64,000 nucleotides of DNA from CAWFZT01 sp963820415 (GCA_963820415.1 CAWFZT010000006.1:558001-622000), one strand, 5' to 3'. Counted from the first letter of the stretch, positions 8,469-18,017 are shown. The notes: generated from the sequence alone by a model not told the origin. Numbers and translations are program-made.

Positions 8469-9669
8469 ATGCAAGCCTTACGCTACTACCAGCCAGGAAA
8501 AATAGAAGTAGAAGACATTCCCAAGCCGGTCGCTCAACCCGGGAGAAATCCTGGTCAGGGCGCAGGCCTGCGGAATTTGCGCTACAGATATCAAAACCTA
8601 CGTGCGCGGCCATCCCATGTTCAAGCCCGGCATCGTTCTAGGTCACGAAATGGCCGGGGTGATTGAAGAAGTCAACCAGGTGGAGGGGTGGCAGGTCGGC
8701 ATGCGCGTGGCTGTGGCGCCTTACGTCCCCTGCTATAACTGCGACCAGTGCGCCCGTGGCAATTACACCCAGTGCGAAAATTTAATGGACCAGGCCGCCG
8801 ATCCAGGCGGGTTTGCCGAATACGTGCGTGTCCCGCCGCGCCTGATTAAATATGGCCTGGCCCATTTGCCAGATGATCTTTCCATCATCGACGCCAGCCT
8901 GTCAGAACCCATGGGCTGCGTCTTACACGGCCTGGAGGCGCTGAAAATCGATCCCAGGGACAGCCTGCTGATCATTGGAGATGGCACAATGGGCCTGCTC
9001 CAGGCCGAGGCGGCCCGCGCCATGGGCATCCACCAGGTCATTTTAAGCGGTATGACCCCCGCCCGCCTGGCTCGCGCCGCCAAAGCGGCCGACGTGGTAA
9101 TCGATGCCGGCAAGGAAGATGTTTACGCGGCCGTCCAGAAAGCCTCGCCCGGTGGCGCCAATAAGGTCCTCGTCTCGGTTGGCAGCGGCGAAGTCGCCCA
9201 ATCCGCCTTCCGCCTGGTGCACCGGGGTGGGATGATCAACCTGTTTGCCGGGCTGCCCAGGGACACCGAGCTCAAGTTCAATCCGTCCCTGGTGCATTAC
9301 GATGAGGTTACCATCCTGGGCACCTTCGGCTTTGCCCCCAGCCACTTCCATACCGCAGTGAAGTGGCTGGCCGAGAAAAAGATCTCCACCGAAGGTATCA
9401 TCACCGGCGCCTATCCCCTCAGCGATGCCAAAGCCGCTTTTCAGGATGCGGCGGAATTTCGCGGGATTAAAATCGATTATCACCCTGGGAAATTTCAATG
9501 GAAAATAAAATTGCCCTGGTCACTGGCGCCAGCCGTAAAGCTGGTATCGGCGCGGCTATTGCACGCCAGTTTGCCTGTGGTGGCATGGATGTGTTCATCA
9601 CCTACTACCGCCCGTACGATCACGAATCCGGCCTGGCCAGCGACCCGGCCGAACCACTTTTGCTGTTAG
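8469..9669 (+). pseudogene. Zinc-dependent medium-chain alcohol dehydrogenase, frameshifted
   Basis: Translation starts at the ATG at 8469 (QALRYYQPGKIEVEDIPKP) and leaves frame at the GGG at 8541-8543. One base fewer joins it to GEILVRAQACGICATDIKTY and the rest of a normal MDR protein. Visible motifs: GHEMAGVIEEV (catalytic zinc region), PCYNCDQCARGNYTQC (structural zinc) and the Rossmann motif GDGTMGLLQAEAAR. It resembles sorbitol/threonine dehydrogenase-type sugar alcohol dehydrogenases. Family similarity ends around 9500, but the frame has no stop until 9669 and overlaps the SDR gene by about 170 nt, so a second indel near the end is possible. It lies in a same-strand cluster with the SDR and aminotransferase. 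Confidence 0.75.
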
Positions 9670-10274
9670 AAGAGCTGCGCCAGACAGGCTGCCGCGCCGC
9701 AGGCATGGAACTGGATCTGTCCATTGCTGATGCGCCAACCCGCTTGTTCGACCAGGTGGAAGCCCTCCTGGGGCCGGTAAGCGTGCTGGTCAACAACGCC
9801 ACCTACTCGATGCGGGATGGGATCAAAAATCTGACCGCCGAGTTGCTCGATAAAACCTATGCGATGAACCTGCGCGGCATGGCCCTGCTGTGCGCCGAAT
9901 TTGTGCGGCGTTACAAGAAGAGCATGCCAGAAGGCGCTTGCGGCGGGCGCATCATCAATCTGACCTCCGGCCAGGCGTTAGGCCCTATGCCCGGCGAGTT
10001 GGCTTACGTGGCCACCAAGGGCGCTGTGGAAGCCTTCACCGTGAGCCTGAGCGCCGAAGTAGGCCGCCTGGGCATCACCGCCAATGCCGTCGATCCTGGC
10101 ATCACCGATACTGGCTGGATTGCGCCGGAGGTGAAGGACAAATGGACCACCGGCTCTTATTTTGGACGACTCGGCTTGCCTGAAGATGCCGCCCGCTTGA
10201 TCAGCTTCCTGGCCTCGGACGAGGGAGGCTGGATCACCGGGCAAGTGATCCATTCCACCGGCGGGTTGACCTGA
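9498..10274 (+). CDS. Short-chain dehydrogenase/reductase (SDR)
   Basis: 258 residues with the classical SDR pattern: cofactor motif TGASRKAGIG near the N-terminus, NNAT at about residue 94, a catalytic Ser in LTSG, and Y-x3-K in YVATKGA, followed by NAVDPGITDTGW. Such enzymes reduce ketones or oxidise alcohols with NAD(P)H. The fold and length fit FabG-like reductases, but the position between a sugar-alcohol dehydrogenase and a sugar aminotransferase suggests a carbohydrate or cyclitol substrate. Confidence 0.85.
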   Translation: MENKIALVTGASRKAGIGAAIARQFACGGMDVFITYYRPYDHESGLASDPAEPLLLLEELRQTGCRAAGMELDLSIADAPTRLFDQVEALLGPVSVLVNNATYSMRDGIKNLTAELLDKTYAMNLRGMALLCAEFVRRYKKSMPEGACGGRIINLTSGQALGPMPGELAYVATKGAVEAFTVSLSAEVGRLGITANAVDPGITDTGWIAPEVKDKWTTGSYFGRLGLPEDAARLISFLASDEGGWITGQVIHSTGGLT

Positions 10275-10398
10275 GCGACAACCTGTCCGTAGCCTGCCAT
10301 GCCGGTAGGTTGCGGACTCAGCCCCACAAAGACTTCCCTTTTTCAAAGGGCAGCTTACTATATCTTATCATCTGAACACGCTAAAAAAGGAGAAGATC

Positions 10399-11520
10399 AT
10401 GAAAGTCCCATTTTACGGCCATCAAAAGCAATACTTGAGCATCAAGAACGAAATTGACGCTAACCTGCAGGAAGTGATCATGAGCGGGCAGTACGTCCAG
10501 GGCCCCATGCTGAAGAAGTTCGAAGGCGAGCTGGCTGCTTTTACCGGGTCCAAATACGCCATCGGGGTCGGAAACGGCACGGATGCCCTCTGGCTAACCT
10601 TCATGGCCCTCGGCCTCGGCCCGGGCGACGAGCTGATCACCAACGCCAATACCTTCTTCGCCACTGCTGAAGCTATGTGGATCGCCGGCTGTACGGCTGT
10701 GTTGGTCGACTGCGACACCAATTCACGCTGCATCGACCCTGAGGCGGTCAAGAAAGCCATCACCAGGCGCACCAAAGCCATCGTACCCGTGCATCTGTAC
10801 GGGCAGTGCGCTCCGATGCGCCAAATTCGCCAGATTGCCGACGAGTACGGCCTGCTGGTGGTCGAGGATAACGCCCAGGCCATCGACGCCGCCGGCGACG
10901 ATTTCAAGATTGGCCAGCTTTCGGATGCAGTCTGCATCAGCTTCATCATCCAGAAAAACCTGGGCACCTACGGCGACGGCGGAGCGGTGTATACCAACCA
11001 CCAGTATGTCAACGACCGCATCCGCAAGCTGCGCAACCATGGCTCCGGCAGGCGCGATGTGCACAGCTTTGGTTTCAACAGCCGCCTGGATGACCTGCAC
11101 GCCGGCATCCTCAGCGCAAAACTCAAGCACATCCCTGTCTGGAGTGAACGGCGCATGCAGATCGCCCAGAAATATTATGAGGGCCTTAAAGGCTGCGACT
11201 TCCTCGACCTGCCCTACGCCCGTCCGGGCTACCGGCACGTCTTCCATCTATTCGAGGTTGAAACCAAGAACCCGGCTGATCGTGACCCCCTTCTGGAATA
11301 CCTGAACCAGCACGGAATCGACGCTAAAACCCACTACTCCATCCCGATCCACCTGCAGGAGGGTTTCCCGTGGGGAAAATCCGCCCGCCTGGCCGGCCCG
11401 CTGACCAATGCTGAAAAGAACGCCGCCTCCTGTATCTCGCTGCCCATGTTTCCTGAGCTGACTGAAGAGGAAATCCAGTATACTATCCAGGTCCTGTGTG
11501 GTTGGCCCGCCCATTCATAG
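10399..11520 (+). CDS. DegT/DnrJ/EryC1-family sugar aminotransferase
   Basis: 373 residues, a normal length for the family. The start at 10399 follows AAAAAAGGAG. Residues characteristic of PLP-dependent sugar aminotransferases are present: GNGTDALWL, a PLP-binding Asp region VVEDNAQAIDA, and the Schiff-base Lys in FIIQKNLGTYGDGGAV. The C-terminal part has the NSRLDDLHAGIL motif that contributes to the dimeric active site. It should convert a keto sugar or keto cyclitol to its amino form using glutamate or glutamine. Neighbouring dehydrogenases could supply the ketone. Confidence 0.88.
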   Translation: MKVPFYGHQKQYLSIKNEIDANLQEVIMSGQYVQGPMLKKFEGELAAFTGSKYAIGVGNGTDALWLTFMALGLGPGDELITNANTFFATAEAMWIAGCTAVLVDCDTNSRCIDPEAVKKAITRRTKAIVPVHLYGQCAPMRQIRQIADEYGLLVVEDNAQAIDAAGDDFKIGQLSDAVCISFIIQKNLGTYGDGGAVYTNHQYVNDRIRKLRNHGSGRRDVHSFGFNSRLDDLHAGILSAKLKHIPVWSERRMQIAQKYYEGLKGCDFLDLPYARPGYRHVFHLFEVETKNPADRDPLLEYLNQHGIDAKTHYSIPIHLQEGFPWGKSARLAGPLTNAEKNAASCISLPMFPELTEEEIQYTIQVLCGWPAHS

Positions 11521-11530
11521 AAAGGAAACT

Positions 11531-12563
11531 ATGTCCAACGCTCAGAAAACTTATACTGTCGTGATAGCCGGGATGGGAAAACGCGGCACGCACCACGCCG
11601 AGGCGGTTGCTAAAAATCCGCGTTTCAAGCTGGTTGGCCTGTGCGACATCGACCCGGCCCGCCTGGAATCCGTCCGGCAAAAATTTCGGCGTCGAAAAAG
11701 TCCATAGTGATGCCGCCCAGCTCCTGGCTGCCACCCGCCCGGACGTGTTTATATTCTGCACGCTCCCGCAAATCCGCCTGCCGCTCATCCAGGCTGGCGT
11801 GAAGGCAGGGGTCAAACTGATCGCCTTCGAGAAGCCGGTGGCTCTGTCCATGAACGAGGGCCTGGCTATGTTCGACCTGCTGCGTAAAGCCGGAGTCAAG
11901 AGCGTGGTCAGCCACCAGCACCGCTACGGCGTGCATTACCAGAAAGTCAAAGAGATCATCTCCAGCGGTGCGCTGGGCCGGGTGCATACCGTCTACGGTC
12001 ACGCCACCGGCTGGATGATGCACATGATGTCGCACATGGTCGATTACACGAGCTGGTACAACGACTATGCCGAAGTAGAGTGGGTGGTGGGTCAGGCCGC
12101 CGGAAAAGAGAAGTTTGCCGACGTGCACAGCTCGCCCGATTACATCTCTGCCCTGGTTCAGTATGCCAATGGCGTGCGCGGCGTGATCGAGTGCGGCGCT
12201 GGCGCTCCCGACGTCCCTGAGGTGGAGGCCTGGTGGCGCAAATGCCGCATTGGCGCCCAGGGCACCGAGGGCTTTGCGGAGGTGCTCACCGGCGGCGGCT
12301 GGCGGGCGGTGACGAAGAATGGCCTGGCCTCTGGACCTGGAGGCATGGATTATGACCACGACATGCCGCCTTACATCCAGGATATCGCCGATTGGCTGGA
12401 CGATCCTTCTAAAGTACACCCATGCAACGGCGAGACAGCCCTCAAAGGACTGGAAGTGATGATGGCTGCCTGTCGTTCGGTGGTGCAGCGCGGCAAGGTT
12501 ACCTTGCCGCTCGGACCCGGTGAGCCGGAGTTGGAAGCGCTGGCGCGGGTCTTACCTGCCTGA
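11531..12563 (+). pseudogene. Gfo/Idh/MocA-family oxidoreductase, frameshifted
   Basis: The start at 11531 follows AGAAAGGAAA. The N-terminal Rossmann segment (VVIAGMGKRGTHHAEA, LVGLCDIDPAR) leaves frame at the A5/T3 run near 11679-11686; a one-base change joins it to FGVEKVHSDAAQLLAATRPD and the remaining domain. EKPVALSMNEG holds the typical EKP motif of the family, and the C-terminal domain has H-x-x-D/H elements (MMHMMSHMVDYTSW). Members oxidise or reduce sugars and cyclitols with NAD(P). It closes the cluster and is followed directly by palindrome copy B. Confidence 0.8.
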
Positions 12564-12566
12564 CAT

Positions 12567-12614
12567 AGATTTTTAGGAGTGAGCGTGCGTACGCACGCTC
12601 ACTCCTAAAAATCT
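12567..12614. repeat. Perfect 48-bp palindrome (family copy B)
   Basis: Two exact 24-nt arms meet at the GTAC at 12589-12592, with no spacer. The inner half-site GTGAGCGTGCGT is shared with copies C and (one change) D, while the outer stem differs. It lies between convergent genes, so a hairpin in RNA could influence 3' ends, but the T5-first and A5-last order is the reverse of an intrinsic terminator. Confidence 0.9.
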
Positions 12615-12632
12615 GGTAATACAAATTATTGA

Positions 12633-13439
12633 TCAGGAACTGCTGCCTGGCGAAGCCGTCGGCTGGGCAGGGTTCCGGGGCGACCGTTTACCACCTGGGC
12701 CGCCGCCAAAACCATGCGGTCCGGCCCCGTCTGTGCCGCTGAAGCCACCCAACCCTTGCGGGCCAAAACCGCCCAGGAAACCTTTGCCGGACTGGTCTTT
12801 CAGGATCTGGTCGGCCTGGGCCTGTGTGATCACACCATCCGTCACTGCCTGCTTGACGGCTGCCTCGTAGGCCGACTGCAGGCTGGCCTGAAATTTAGCA
12901 TTGTTGGAAAGCGCGTTGCGCCCTTTTTCTAGGTCTGCCTGCGCTTGGGTCAGCGTGCCGCTCTTGACGGCATTATCTAGGTTGGTATTGAAAGCCTGCG
13001 TGTAAGCCGCCTGGAGCTGATCGGTACTGATGCCCAAGGCATTAGCCAGTAAGGCGTTGTAGTCGATCCCGCTGGTACCGGGTCGGCCAAAACCACCCAG
13101 CGGCCGCTGATCGATCCCTTTGGCGGTCATCTTATCCGCCTGGTCCTGGGTGATCAAGCCTTTGCTGACCGCTTCTTTGAGCGCTTCGGCGTTGGCCGTC
13201 GTGTAAGCCGCCTGGAGCGTGGTCACGTCGATCCCCAAGGCAGTCCCCAGGTCTTGCTCCGAATAGCCGCCGGGGAAGCCGCCCCTGGGTCCCTTGCCGG
13301 GTTGAGCCTGGCCGTCAGGGGTGTTGGGAGCGGGTGTGGGCGCCTGGGCTGAGACGTTGTAATACGCCAGGGCTCCGCCAGTCAATCCAAGCAGCAGGGC
13401 GCCAATAATACCAAACCAGACAAACTTTTTTCTATGCAT
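12633..13439 (-). CDS. Secreted repeat protein (three helical repeats, Gly-rich)
   Basis: 268 residues with a Sec-type signal peptide (RKKFVWFGIIGALLLGLTGG, cleavage probably after ALA or soon after). The mature part has about three copies of a ~45-residue module with the pattern ALGI..LQAAYT.A....AL..AV..G.ITQ.QAD, resembling DUF2680-type tandem repeats of secreted Firmicutes and Chloroflexota proteins. Gly/Pro-rich spacers (GGFGRPGTSG, GGFGPQGLGG) separate them and the C-terminus is Pro/Ser-rich. It is convergent with the dehydrogenase cluster. The function is not known; a structural surface role is a guess. Confidence 0.7.
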   Translation of the reverse strand: MHRKKFVWFGIIGALLLGLTGGALAYYNVSAQAPTPAPNTPDGQAQPGKGPRGGFPGGYSEQDLGTALGIDVTTLQAAYTTANAEALKEAVSKGLITQDQADKMTAKGIDQRPLGGFGRPGTSGIDYNALLANALGISTDQLQAAYTQAFNTNLDNAVKSGTLTQAQADLEKGRNALSNNAKFQASLQSAYEAAVKQAVTDGVITQAQADQILKDQSGKGFLGGFGPQGLGGFSGTDGAGPHGFGGGPGGKRSPRNPAQPTASPGSSS

Positions 13440-13651
13440 AAAATTCTCCTGAAAAGTGGATTTGTGCCTGAGGGCTTATTCCCAGGGCATCTTCAGCATA
13501 GCAGGCACTTATTAAACTTTCGGTAAATAACCGGTTGAAGTATAGTTTACAAGATCTTTCTGGCCGTAAAACCATGTTTTTTGGTACAGCGTCGTAAGAT
13601 ATTCAGCCGCCACACTCTCTAATTGAAAAGAATGTAGAGAGGAAAATCATT

Positions 13652-14227
13652 ATGAGCCCCGAGTTGAAACGCGACCAACCGCCTGCTGGCTTAGAAATAG
13701 CTACCCTGGCCGGCGGATGTTTCTGGTGCCTGGAAGCGGTCTACGATAACCTGCAAGGAGTGGTCGACGTGGTGTCCGGTTATTCCGGCGGGAAAACCCA
13801 ACGCCCCTCTTACGCGGCCGTGTGCACCGGCCTGACCGGGCACGCCGAAGTGGTGCAGGTCACTTTCGTTCCAAAACAGATCAGCTACCGGGAAATTCTG
13901 GAAGTCTTTTTCAGCCTCCACGACCCTACTTCGCTCAACCGGCAGGGCGGCGACGTGGGCACACAGTACCGCTCGGCCATCTTTTACCACACCCCCGAAC
14001 AGAAAGCCGCCGCCGAGCAGACCATCCGCGAGCTGAACGCAGAGCGCATCTGGGACAAGACCATCGTAACCCAGGTGACGTCCTTCACCGAGTTCTTCCC
14101 TGCGGAAAAGTACCACCAGGAATACTTCGCCCACAACCCCGACCAGGGCTACTGCCAGGTCGTCATAGCTCCCAAAGTAGCCAAGTTCCGCAAGAAATTC
14201 TTGAACCGGTTGAAAGTATCCGTCTGA
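13652..14227 (+). CDS. msrA: Peptide-methionine (S)-S-oxide reductase MsrA
   Basis: 191 residues. The catalytic motif GGCFWCLEAV lies at about residues 24-33, followed by the family signatures GVVDVVSGYSGG, GHAEVVQV, FFSLHDPTSLNRQGGDVGTQYRS and YHQEYFAHNPDQGYC. MsrA reduces methionine S-sulfoxide in proteins using thioredoxin, repairing oxidative damage. The start at 13652 follows AGAGAGGAAA. The gene appears to be monocistronic, and no MsrB domain is fused. Confidence 0.95.
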   Translation: MSPELKRDQPPAGLEIATLAGGCFWCLEAVYDNLQGVVDVVSGYSGGKTQRPSYAAVCTGLTGHAEVVQVTFVPKQISYREILEVFFSLHDPTSLNRQGGDVGTQYRSAIFYHTPEQKAAAEQTIRELNAERIWDKTIVTQVTSFTEFFPAEKYHQEYFAHNPDQGYCQVVIAPKVAKFRKKFLNRLKVSV

Positions 14228-14380
14228 ACGGCCAGGCGATACTTCTGGGATATAAAATCGACCCAATTTCGACTTCAAACCCTGACGGTTTCTGACCTGT
14301 TTATTTCCGCCTCCTGCTTGGTAAAAAATGTTACAATCACATACCAGTTGCTATTCCACTACAAGGAAGAGGTATCGGGT

Positions 14381-15088
14381 ATGTCGAACAGGAAACACTC
14401 CAAGAAATCCAGCCAGCAGAAACGCTCCGACCCCAACCAAAATTTCCGGATTGGCGCCATCGCCGTAATCGTTCTGGTCGTGGCAGCCATCGTTATTTTG
14501 GTCGTGCGCAGCCTGCCACGCTCTCCGCAAACCACACAGGCCGCCCAGGCCAGTGGCCAGGTACCCGCCCTGGTCGGCACCAAGCAGTACGCTTCCGCCC
14601 CGCCCATGCTGATCGACAAAAACAAACAGTATACCGCCACGGTTACGATGGCTAAGGGCGGCGAGTTCGTCCTCCAGCTTTACCCGGATAAAGCCCCCAT
14701 CACGGTCAACAGCTTCGTCTTCTTGGCCCGCCAGGGCTATTTCGACGGCACCACTTTCCACCGCGTCCTGGAAGGCTTTATGGCCCAGGGCGGCGACCCG
14801 ACCGGCAAAGGCGGCGGTGGGCCAGGATACCAGTTTGTCAACGAAAACAGCGACCTGAAGTTCGACAAAGCCGGCGTGGTGGCCATGGCCAACTCCGGTC
14901 CCGACACCAACGGCAGCCAGTTTTTCATTACCTTTGCTCCACAACCATCCTTGGACGGCGGTTACACCATCTTCGGGCAGGTGATCAGCGGCATGGACGT
15001 GGTCAACGGGATCACCCGCCGCGATCCACAGACTAACCCGACCTTTACCGGGGATGCCATTCAGACCGTCACCATTACCGAGAAATAA
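14381..15088 (+). CDS. Membrane-anchored cyclophilin-type peptidyl-prolyl isomerase
   Basis: The ATG at 14381, preceded by AAGGAAGAGG, is preferred to the upstream in-frame start because it begins directly with a Lys/Ser-rich cytoplasmic tail and one transmembrane helix (IGAIAVIVLVVAAIVILVV). 235 residues. The extracytoplasmic cyclophilin domain starts near residue 95 (GGEFVLQLYPDKAPITVNSF) and has FDGTTFHRVLEGFMAQGGDP and GSQFFITFAPQPSLDGGYTI. It lacks the Trp of human-type cyclosporin sites, as many bacterial versions do. It should assist folding of exported proteins. Confidence 0.9.
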   Translation: MSNRKHSKKSSQQKRSDPNQNFRIGAIAVIVLVVAAIVILVVRSLPRSPQTTQAAQASGQVPALVGTKQYASAPPMLIDKNKQYTATVTMAKGGEFVLQLYPDKAPITVNSFVFLARQGYFDGTTFHRVLEGFMAQGGDPTGKGGGGPGYQFVNENSDLKFDKAGVVAMANSGPDTNGSQFFITFAPQPSLDGGYTIFGQVISGMDVVNGITRRDPQTNPTFTGDAIQTVTITEK

Positions 15089-15126
15089 TCCCACCCACAC
15101 CAGTAGATTGACCGCGGAGGTGACCT

Positions 15127-15978
15127 GTGAAATACGCCATCAGTTTACCCAATGGTCATGCCTGCGGCGATCCGGCCAGCCTGGCCGAGTTCGCTGCTCT
15201 AGCTGAGGCGTCCGGTTGGGACGCCATCTTCCTTGAAGATTACATTGTGTGGCAGGGGCATGCGGATGCGCTGGCCTTCGATCCGTGGGTGGCCCTGGCT
15301 GCCATGGCCGTCAAGACCCGCACGATCCGCCTCGGCACGCTGGTCACTCCCATCTCCCGCCGGCGGCCGTGGAAGCTGGCCCGCGAAACGGTCTCCATCG
15401 ACCAGCTTTCCGCCGGTCGCCTGATCCTGGGGATCGGCCTGGGTGACAACACTACCGATACCAGCTTCAGCCATTTTGGCGAGGAAACCAATCTCAAGCG
15501 CCGCGCCGCAATGACCGAGGAAGCCCTGCAAATTCTGACCGGCCTGTGGAACGGGGCGCCGTTCCACTTTGACGGCCAGTATTATCACGTGCAGGAAGTG
15601 ACTTTCCTACCCCCGCCCGTGCAAAAGCCACGCATTCCCATCTGGATCGGCGGCGCCTGGCCTTTGAAAGGGCCTACCCAACGCGCGTTGCGCTGGGATG
15701 GCGCCTGCCTTTACAAGCTCCCCCCTGAGGAAGAAATGACCCCGCAAGACGTGCGCCAACTGGCTGCAGCTGCCAGGCAGCAGCGCCAGCCGGGAATGGC
15801 CTTCGACATTCTGGTCGGGCATGCCGCCTGGCAGGTGAACAAAGATCGCGGTGCCGAGCGCGCCCATATCGCCGCTCTGGCGGAAGCCGGCGCGACCTGG
15901 TGGTCTTTGTACGTCCCGCCCGACACCGAGCAGGTCATGCGCAAATATATCGCCAACGGCCCCCTGCGCATCGATTGA
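15127..15978 (+). CDS. LLM-class flavin-dependent oxidoreductase (luciferase-like)
   Basis: 283 residues; a GTG start at 15127 follows GCGGAGG. The bacterial-luciferase TIM barrel is recognised from WDAIFLEDYIVW, the strand RTIRLGTLVTPISRRRPWKLARE, and AGRLILGIGLGD. It resembles F420- or FMN-dependent monooxygenases/reductases of Chloroflexota and Actinobacteria. The cofactor cannot be decided from sequence alone. No partner reductase is adjacent. Confidence 0.85.
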   Translation: MKYAISLPNGHACGDPASLAEFAALAEASGWDAIFLEDYIVWQGHADALAFDPWVALAAMAVKTRTIRLGTLVTPISRRRPWKLARETVSIDQLSAGRLILGIGLGDNTTDTSFSHFGEETNLKRRAAMTEEALQILTGLWNGAPFHFDGQYYHVQEVTFLPPPVQKPRIPIWIGGAWPLKGPTQRALRWDGACLYKLPPEEEMTPQDVRQLAAAARQQRQPGMAFDILVGHAAWQVNKDRGAERAHIAALAEAGATWWSLYVPPDTEQVMRKYIANGPLRID

Positions 15979-16067
15979 TCTGTTCACTTAGTAAATAGAT
16001 AAGAATTTCCGGTCAATTGGTGATTTTTCAGAAACCGACAGAATTTTAATTTCTAAGGAGGTATGCA

Positions 16068-17999
16068 ATGGGCCTGGTAGAAAAACGCATGGCTGCTTAC
16101 GATTCGCTGCTGGCCGCCGCCAGGGGCGACATCACCGTCGACCTGCTGGTCAAGGGGGGCAAAGTGCTCAACGTGATGACCGGTGAGCTGCTCCCCGGGG
16201 ATGTGGCCGTCCACCAGGGGTTCATCGTCTCGCTGTTCCGCAAAGGCGTGAAAGCGCAGCAGGCGCTGGATGCCAAAGGCATGATCGTCGCTCCCGCTTA
16301 CATCGACCCACACGTGCACATTGAGTCTTCCATGGTGCTGCCCCCGCAGTATGCCGCCACCGTGGCGGCCCAGGGCACCGGCACGGTCTTTGCCGACCCG
16401 CACGAGATCGTCAACGTGATGGGTGTGGCCGGTTTTGAGATGATGGCCGCCAACGCCCACGACCTGCCTCTGCGCCTCTTCTTCGATGCCTCCACCTGTG
16501 TGCCGTCCAAGCGCACGGTCGAATCTAGCGGGGCGGATATCCAGGCCGGCGAAATCCGCCAGATGGCCCAAGAAGGAGCGCGCAAACTGGGTGAATTGAT
16601 GAGCTTCGATGAGATTATCGCCGGCGATCCGGTGATGACCGAAATCGTCAAAGCTGGCTGGGACCTGCGCCTGCCCCGCGACGCTCATTTCCCCCTGCTG
16701 GACGACCTGGTAGGCGTGTTCACCAATCTGAGCACCTTTGAAAAAGTGCAGGTATTCGGCGCCATGATTGGCGGGCAGTTGCTCAAGCTGCGCGGCCTGT
16801 ATGGGGCGGCATTCCGCACCCTGGTGCCGCGCCTGCGCCAGATTGACCACACTGCGCTGAATGCCTACCTGGTAGCGCTCGGCCTGACGGCTGATCACGA
16901 AACCTACGGCCCCGAAGCACAGGTCAAGCTGGACCACGGCATGCGCCTGATGCTCAGCTCGCACATCTTTACCATGGGCCCTACCTATCCCCTGCTGCTG
17001 GCAGCCGTAAAACACCTGCGTTACAAGGATCCCATCGGGCTGTGCACGGACGATATCTGGCCGGATGAACTGGTCGCCAAAGGCGGCCTGGCGGGCGTGC
17101 TGCGTGACCTGGTCGCCAACGGCATCGACCCGGTGGACGCCATTCGCTTTGCTACGCTGAATAATGCCCAGCGCCTGGCTATGGCCGGCAGCCCTGAAGC
17201 AGCCCTGATCGGCCTGGTCAGTCCAGGCATGTCGGCTGACCTGGTGCTGCTGCAAGAACCGCTCAAGAACTTCCAGGCCGCCTATGTTGTCCACGAAGGC
17301 AAAGTGGTGGCGCAGGGCGGTAAAATCCTCACCGAAGCTTACGCCCCGCGAATCCCGGCCCAGGCTCTGGATTCGGTCGCCCTGCCCGCCGTAAACATCG
17401 AAATGTTTAAAATCCCCGCTGCCGGGCAAAATGGGAAAGTGCGCCTGCGCTTGATGGACGTACCCAAACCCCCAGCCCTGCCCTTTCCCAAGATGATCGA
17501 GGAAGACCTGCCGGTGAAAGATGGCCTGGTGGATACCAGTGGGATGATGCTCATTGCCGCCTTCAACCGCTACGGCAGGTTCAACGGTAAACCGGTGCTG
17601 GCTGTGGTCAAAGGCTACCTCTTGAAAGCCGGGGCAGTTGCCAGCACTCTTTCGCACGATTCGCACAACCTGATCGTGTTGGGCACCAACCCGGCCGATA
17701 TGGCCCAGGCCGCCACCCGGGTGATCGAGATGCACGGTGGGATGGCAGCCGTGCGGGATGGCCAGTTGCTGGCTGATATTCCTTTCCCGGTCGGCGGGCT
17801 GATGACCACCAGCCCAATCCAGGAAGTCGCTGCAAAGGCGCACGCCTTCCGCCAGGCCATCGCCTCGCTCGGCCTCGACCCCAAGAGCCCCATCCTGCCT
17901 TTTGCTGCTTTCACCCTGCCAGCCGGTCCTGGCGCCAAGGTCACCGACCTGGGTCTGTGGGACAGCGAGCGTAAGGCTTTCGTTCCGCTTTTGGTTTAG
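16068..17999 (+). CDS. ade: Adenine deaminase
   Basis: 643 residues, in the usual range for bacterial adenine deaminase (Ade/AdeC), with a strong AAGGAGG ribosome-binding site. N-terminal amidohydrolase features: LLVKGGKVLNVMTGEL (small beta domain), the metal-binding HVHIESSM (H-x-H) and FADPHEIVNVMG. TDDIWPDELV supplies the late Asp. The C-terminal adenine deaminase domain is recognised by VVKGYLLKAGAVASTLSHDSHN and GGLMTTSPIQEVA. It converts adenine to hypoxanthine and ammonia. I looked for a purine riboswitch in the short upstream region and saw none. Confidence 0.93.
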   Translation: MGLVEKRMAAYDSLLAAARGDITVDLLVKGGKVLNVMTGELLPGDVAVHQGFIVSLFRKGVKAQQALDAKGMIVAPAYIDPHVHIESSMVLPPQYAATVAAQGTGTVFADPHEIVNVMGVAGFEMMAANAHDLPLRLFFDASTCVPSKRTVESSGADIQAGEIRQMAQEGARKLGELMSFDEIIAGDPVMTEIVKAGWDLRLPRDAHFPLLDDLVGVFTNLSTFEKVQVFGAMIGGQLLKLRGLYGAAFRTLVPRLRQIDHTALNAYLVALGLTADHETYGPEAQVKLDHGMRLMLSSHIFTMGPTYPLLLAAVKHLRYKDPIGLCTDDIWPDELVAKGGLAGVLRDLVANGIDPVDAIRFATLNNAQRLAMAGSPEAALIGLVSPGMSADLVLLQEPLKNFQAAYVVHEGKVVAQGGKILTEAYAPRIPAQALDSVALPAVNIEMFKIPAAGQNGKVRLRLMDVPKPPALPFPKMIEEDLPVKDGLVDTSGMMLIAAFNRYGRFNGKPVLAVVKGYLLKAGAVASTLSHDSHNLIVLGTNPADMAQAATRVIEMHGGMAAVRDGQLLADIPFPVGGLMTTSPIQEVAAKAHAFRQAIASLGLDPKSPILPFAAFTLPAGPGAKVTDLGLWDSERKAFVPLLV

Positions 18000-18017
18000 A
18001 TATCAAAAGGAGCCAGT

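Noticed and set aside
12567..12614. Bidirectional intrinsic terminator between the convergent genes
   Set aside because: The hairpin is perfect, but the T-run precedes it and the A-run follows it, so no U-tract follows the stem in either transcript.
16000..16067. Purine riboswitch upstream of adenine deaminase
   Set aside because: The region is too short and lacks the conserved core loops; only a strong ribosome-binding site is present.
16053..17843. 596-codon open frame opposite adenine deaminase
   Set aside because: Purely antisense to a well-conserved enzyme, with His/Gln-rich composition and no homology features.
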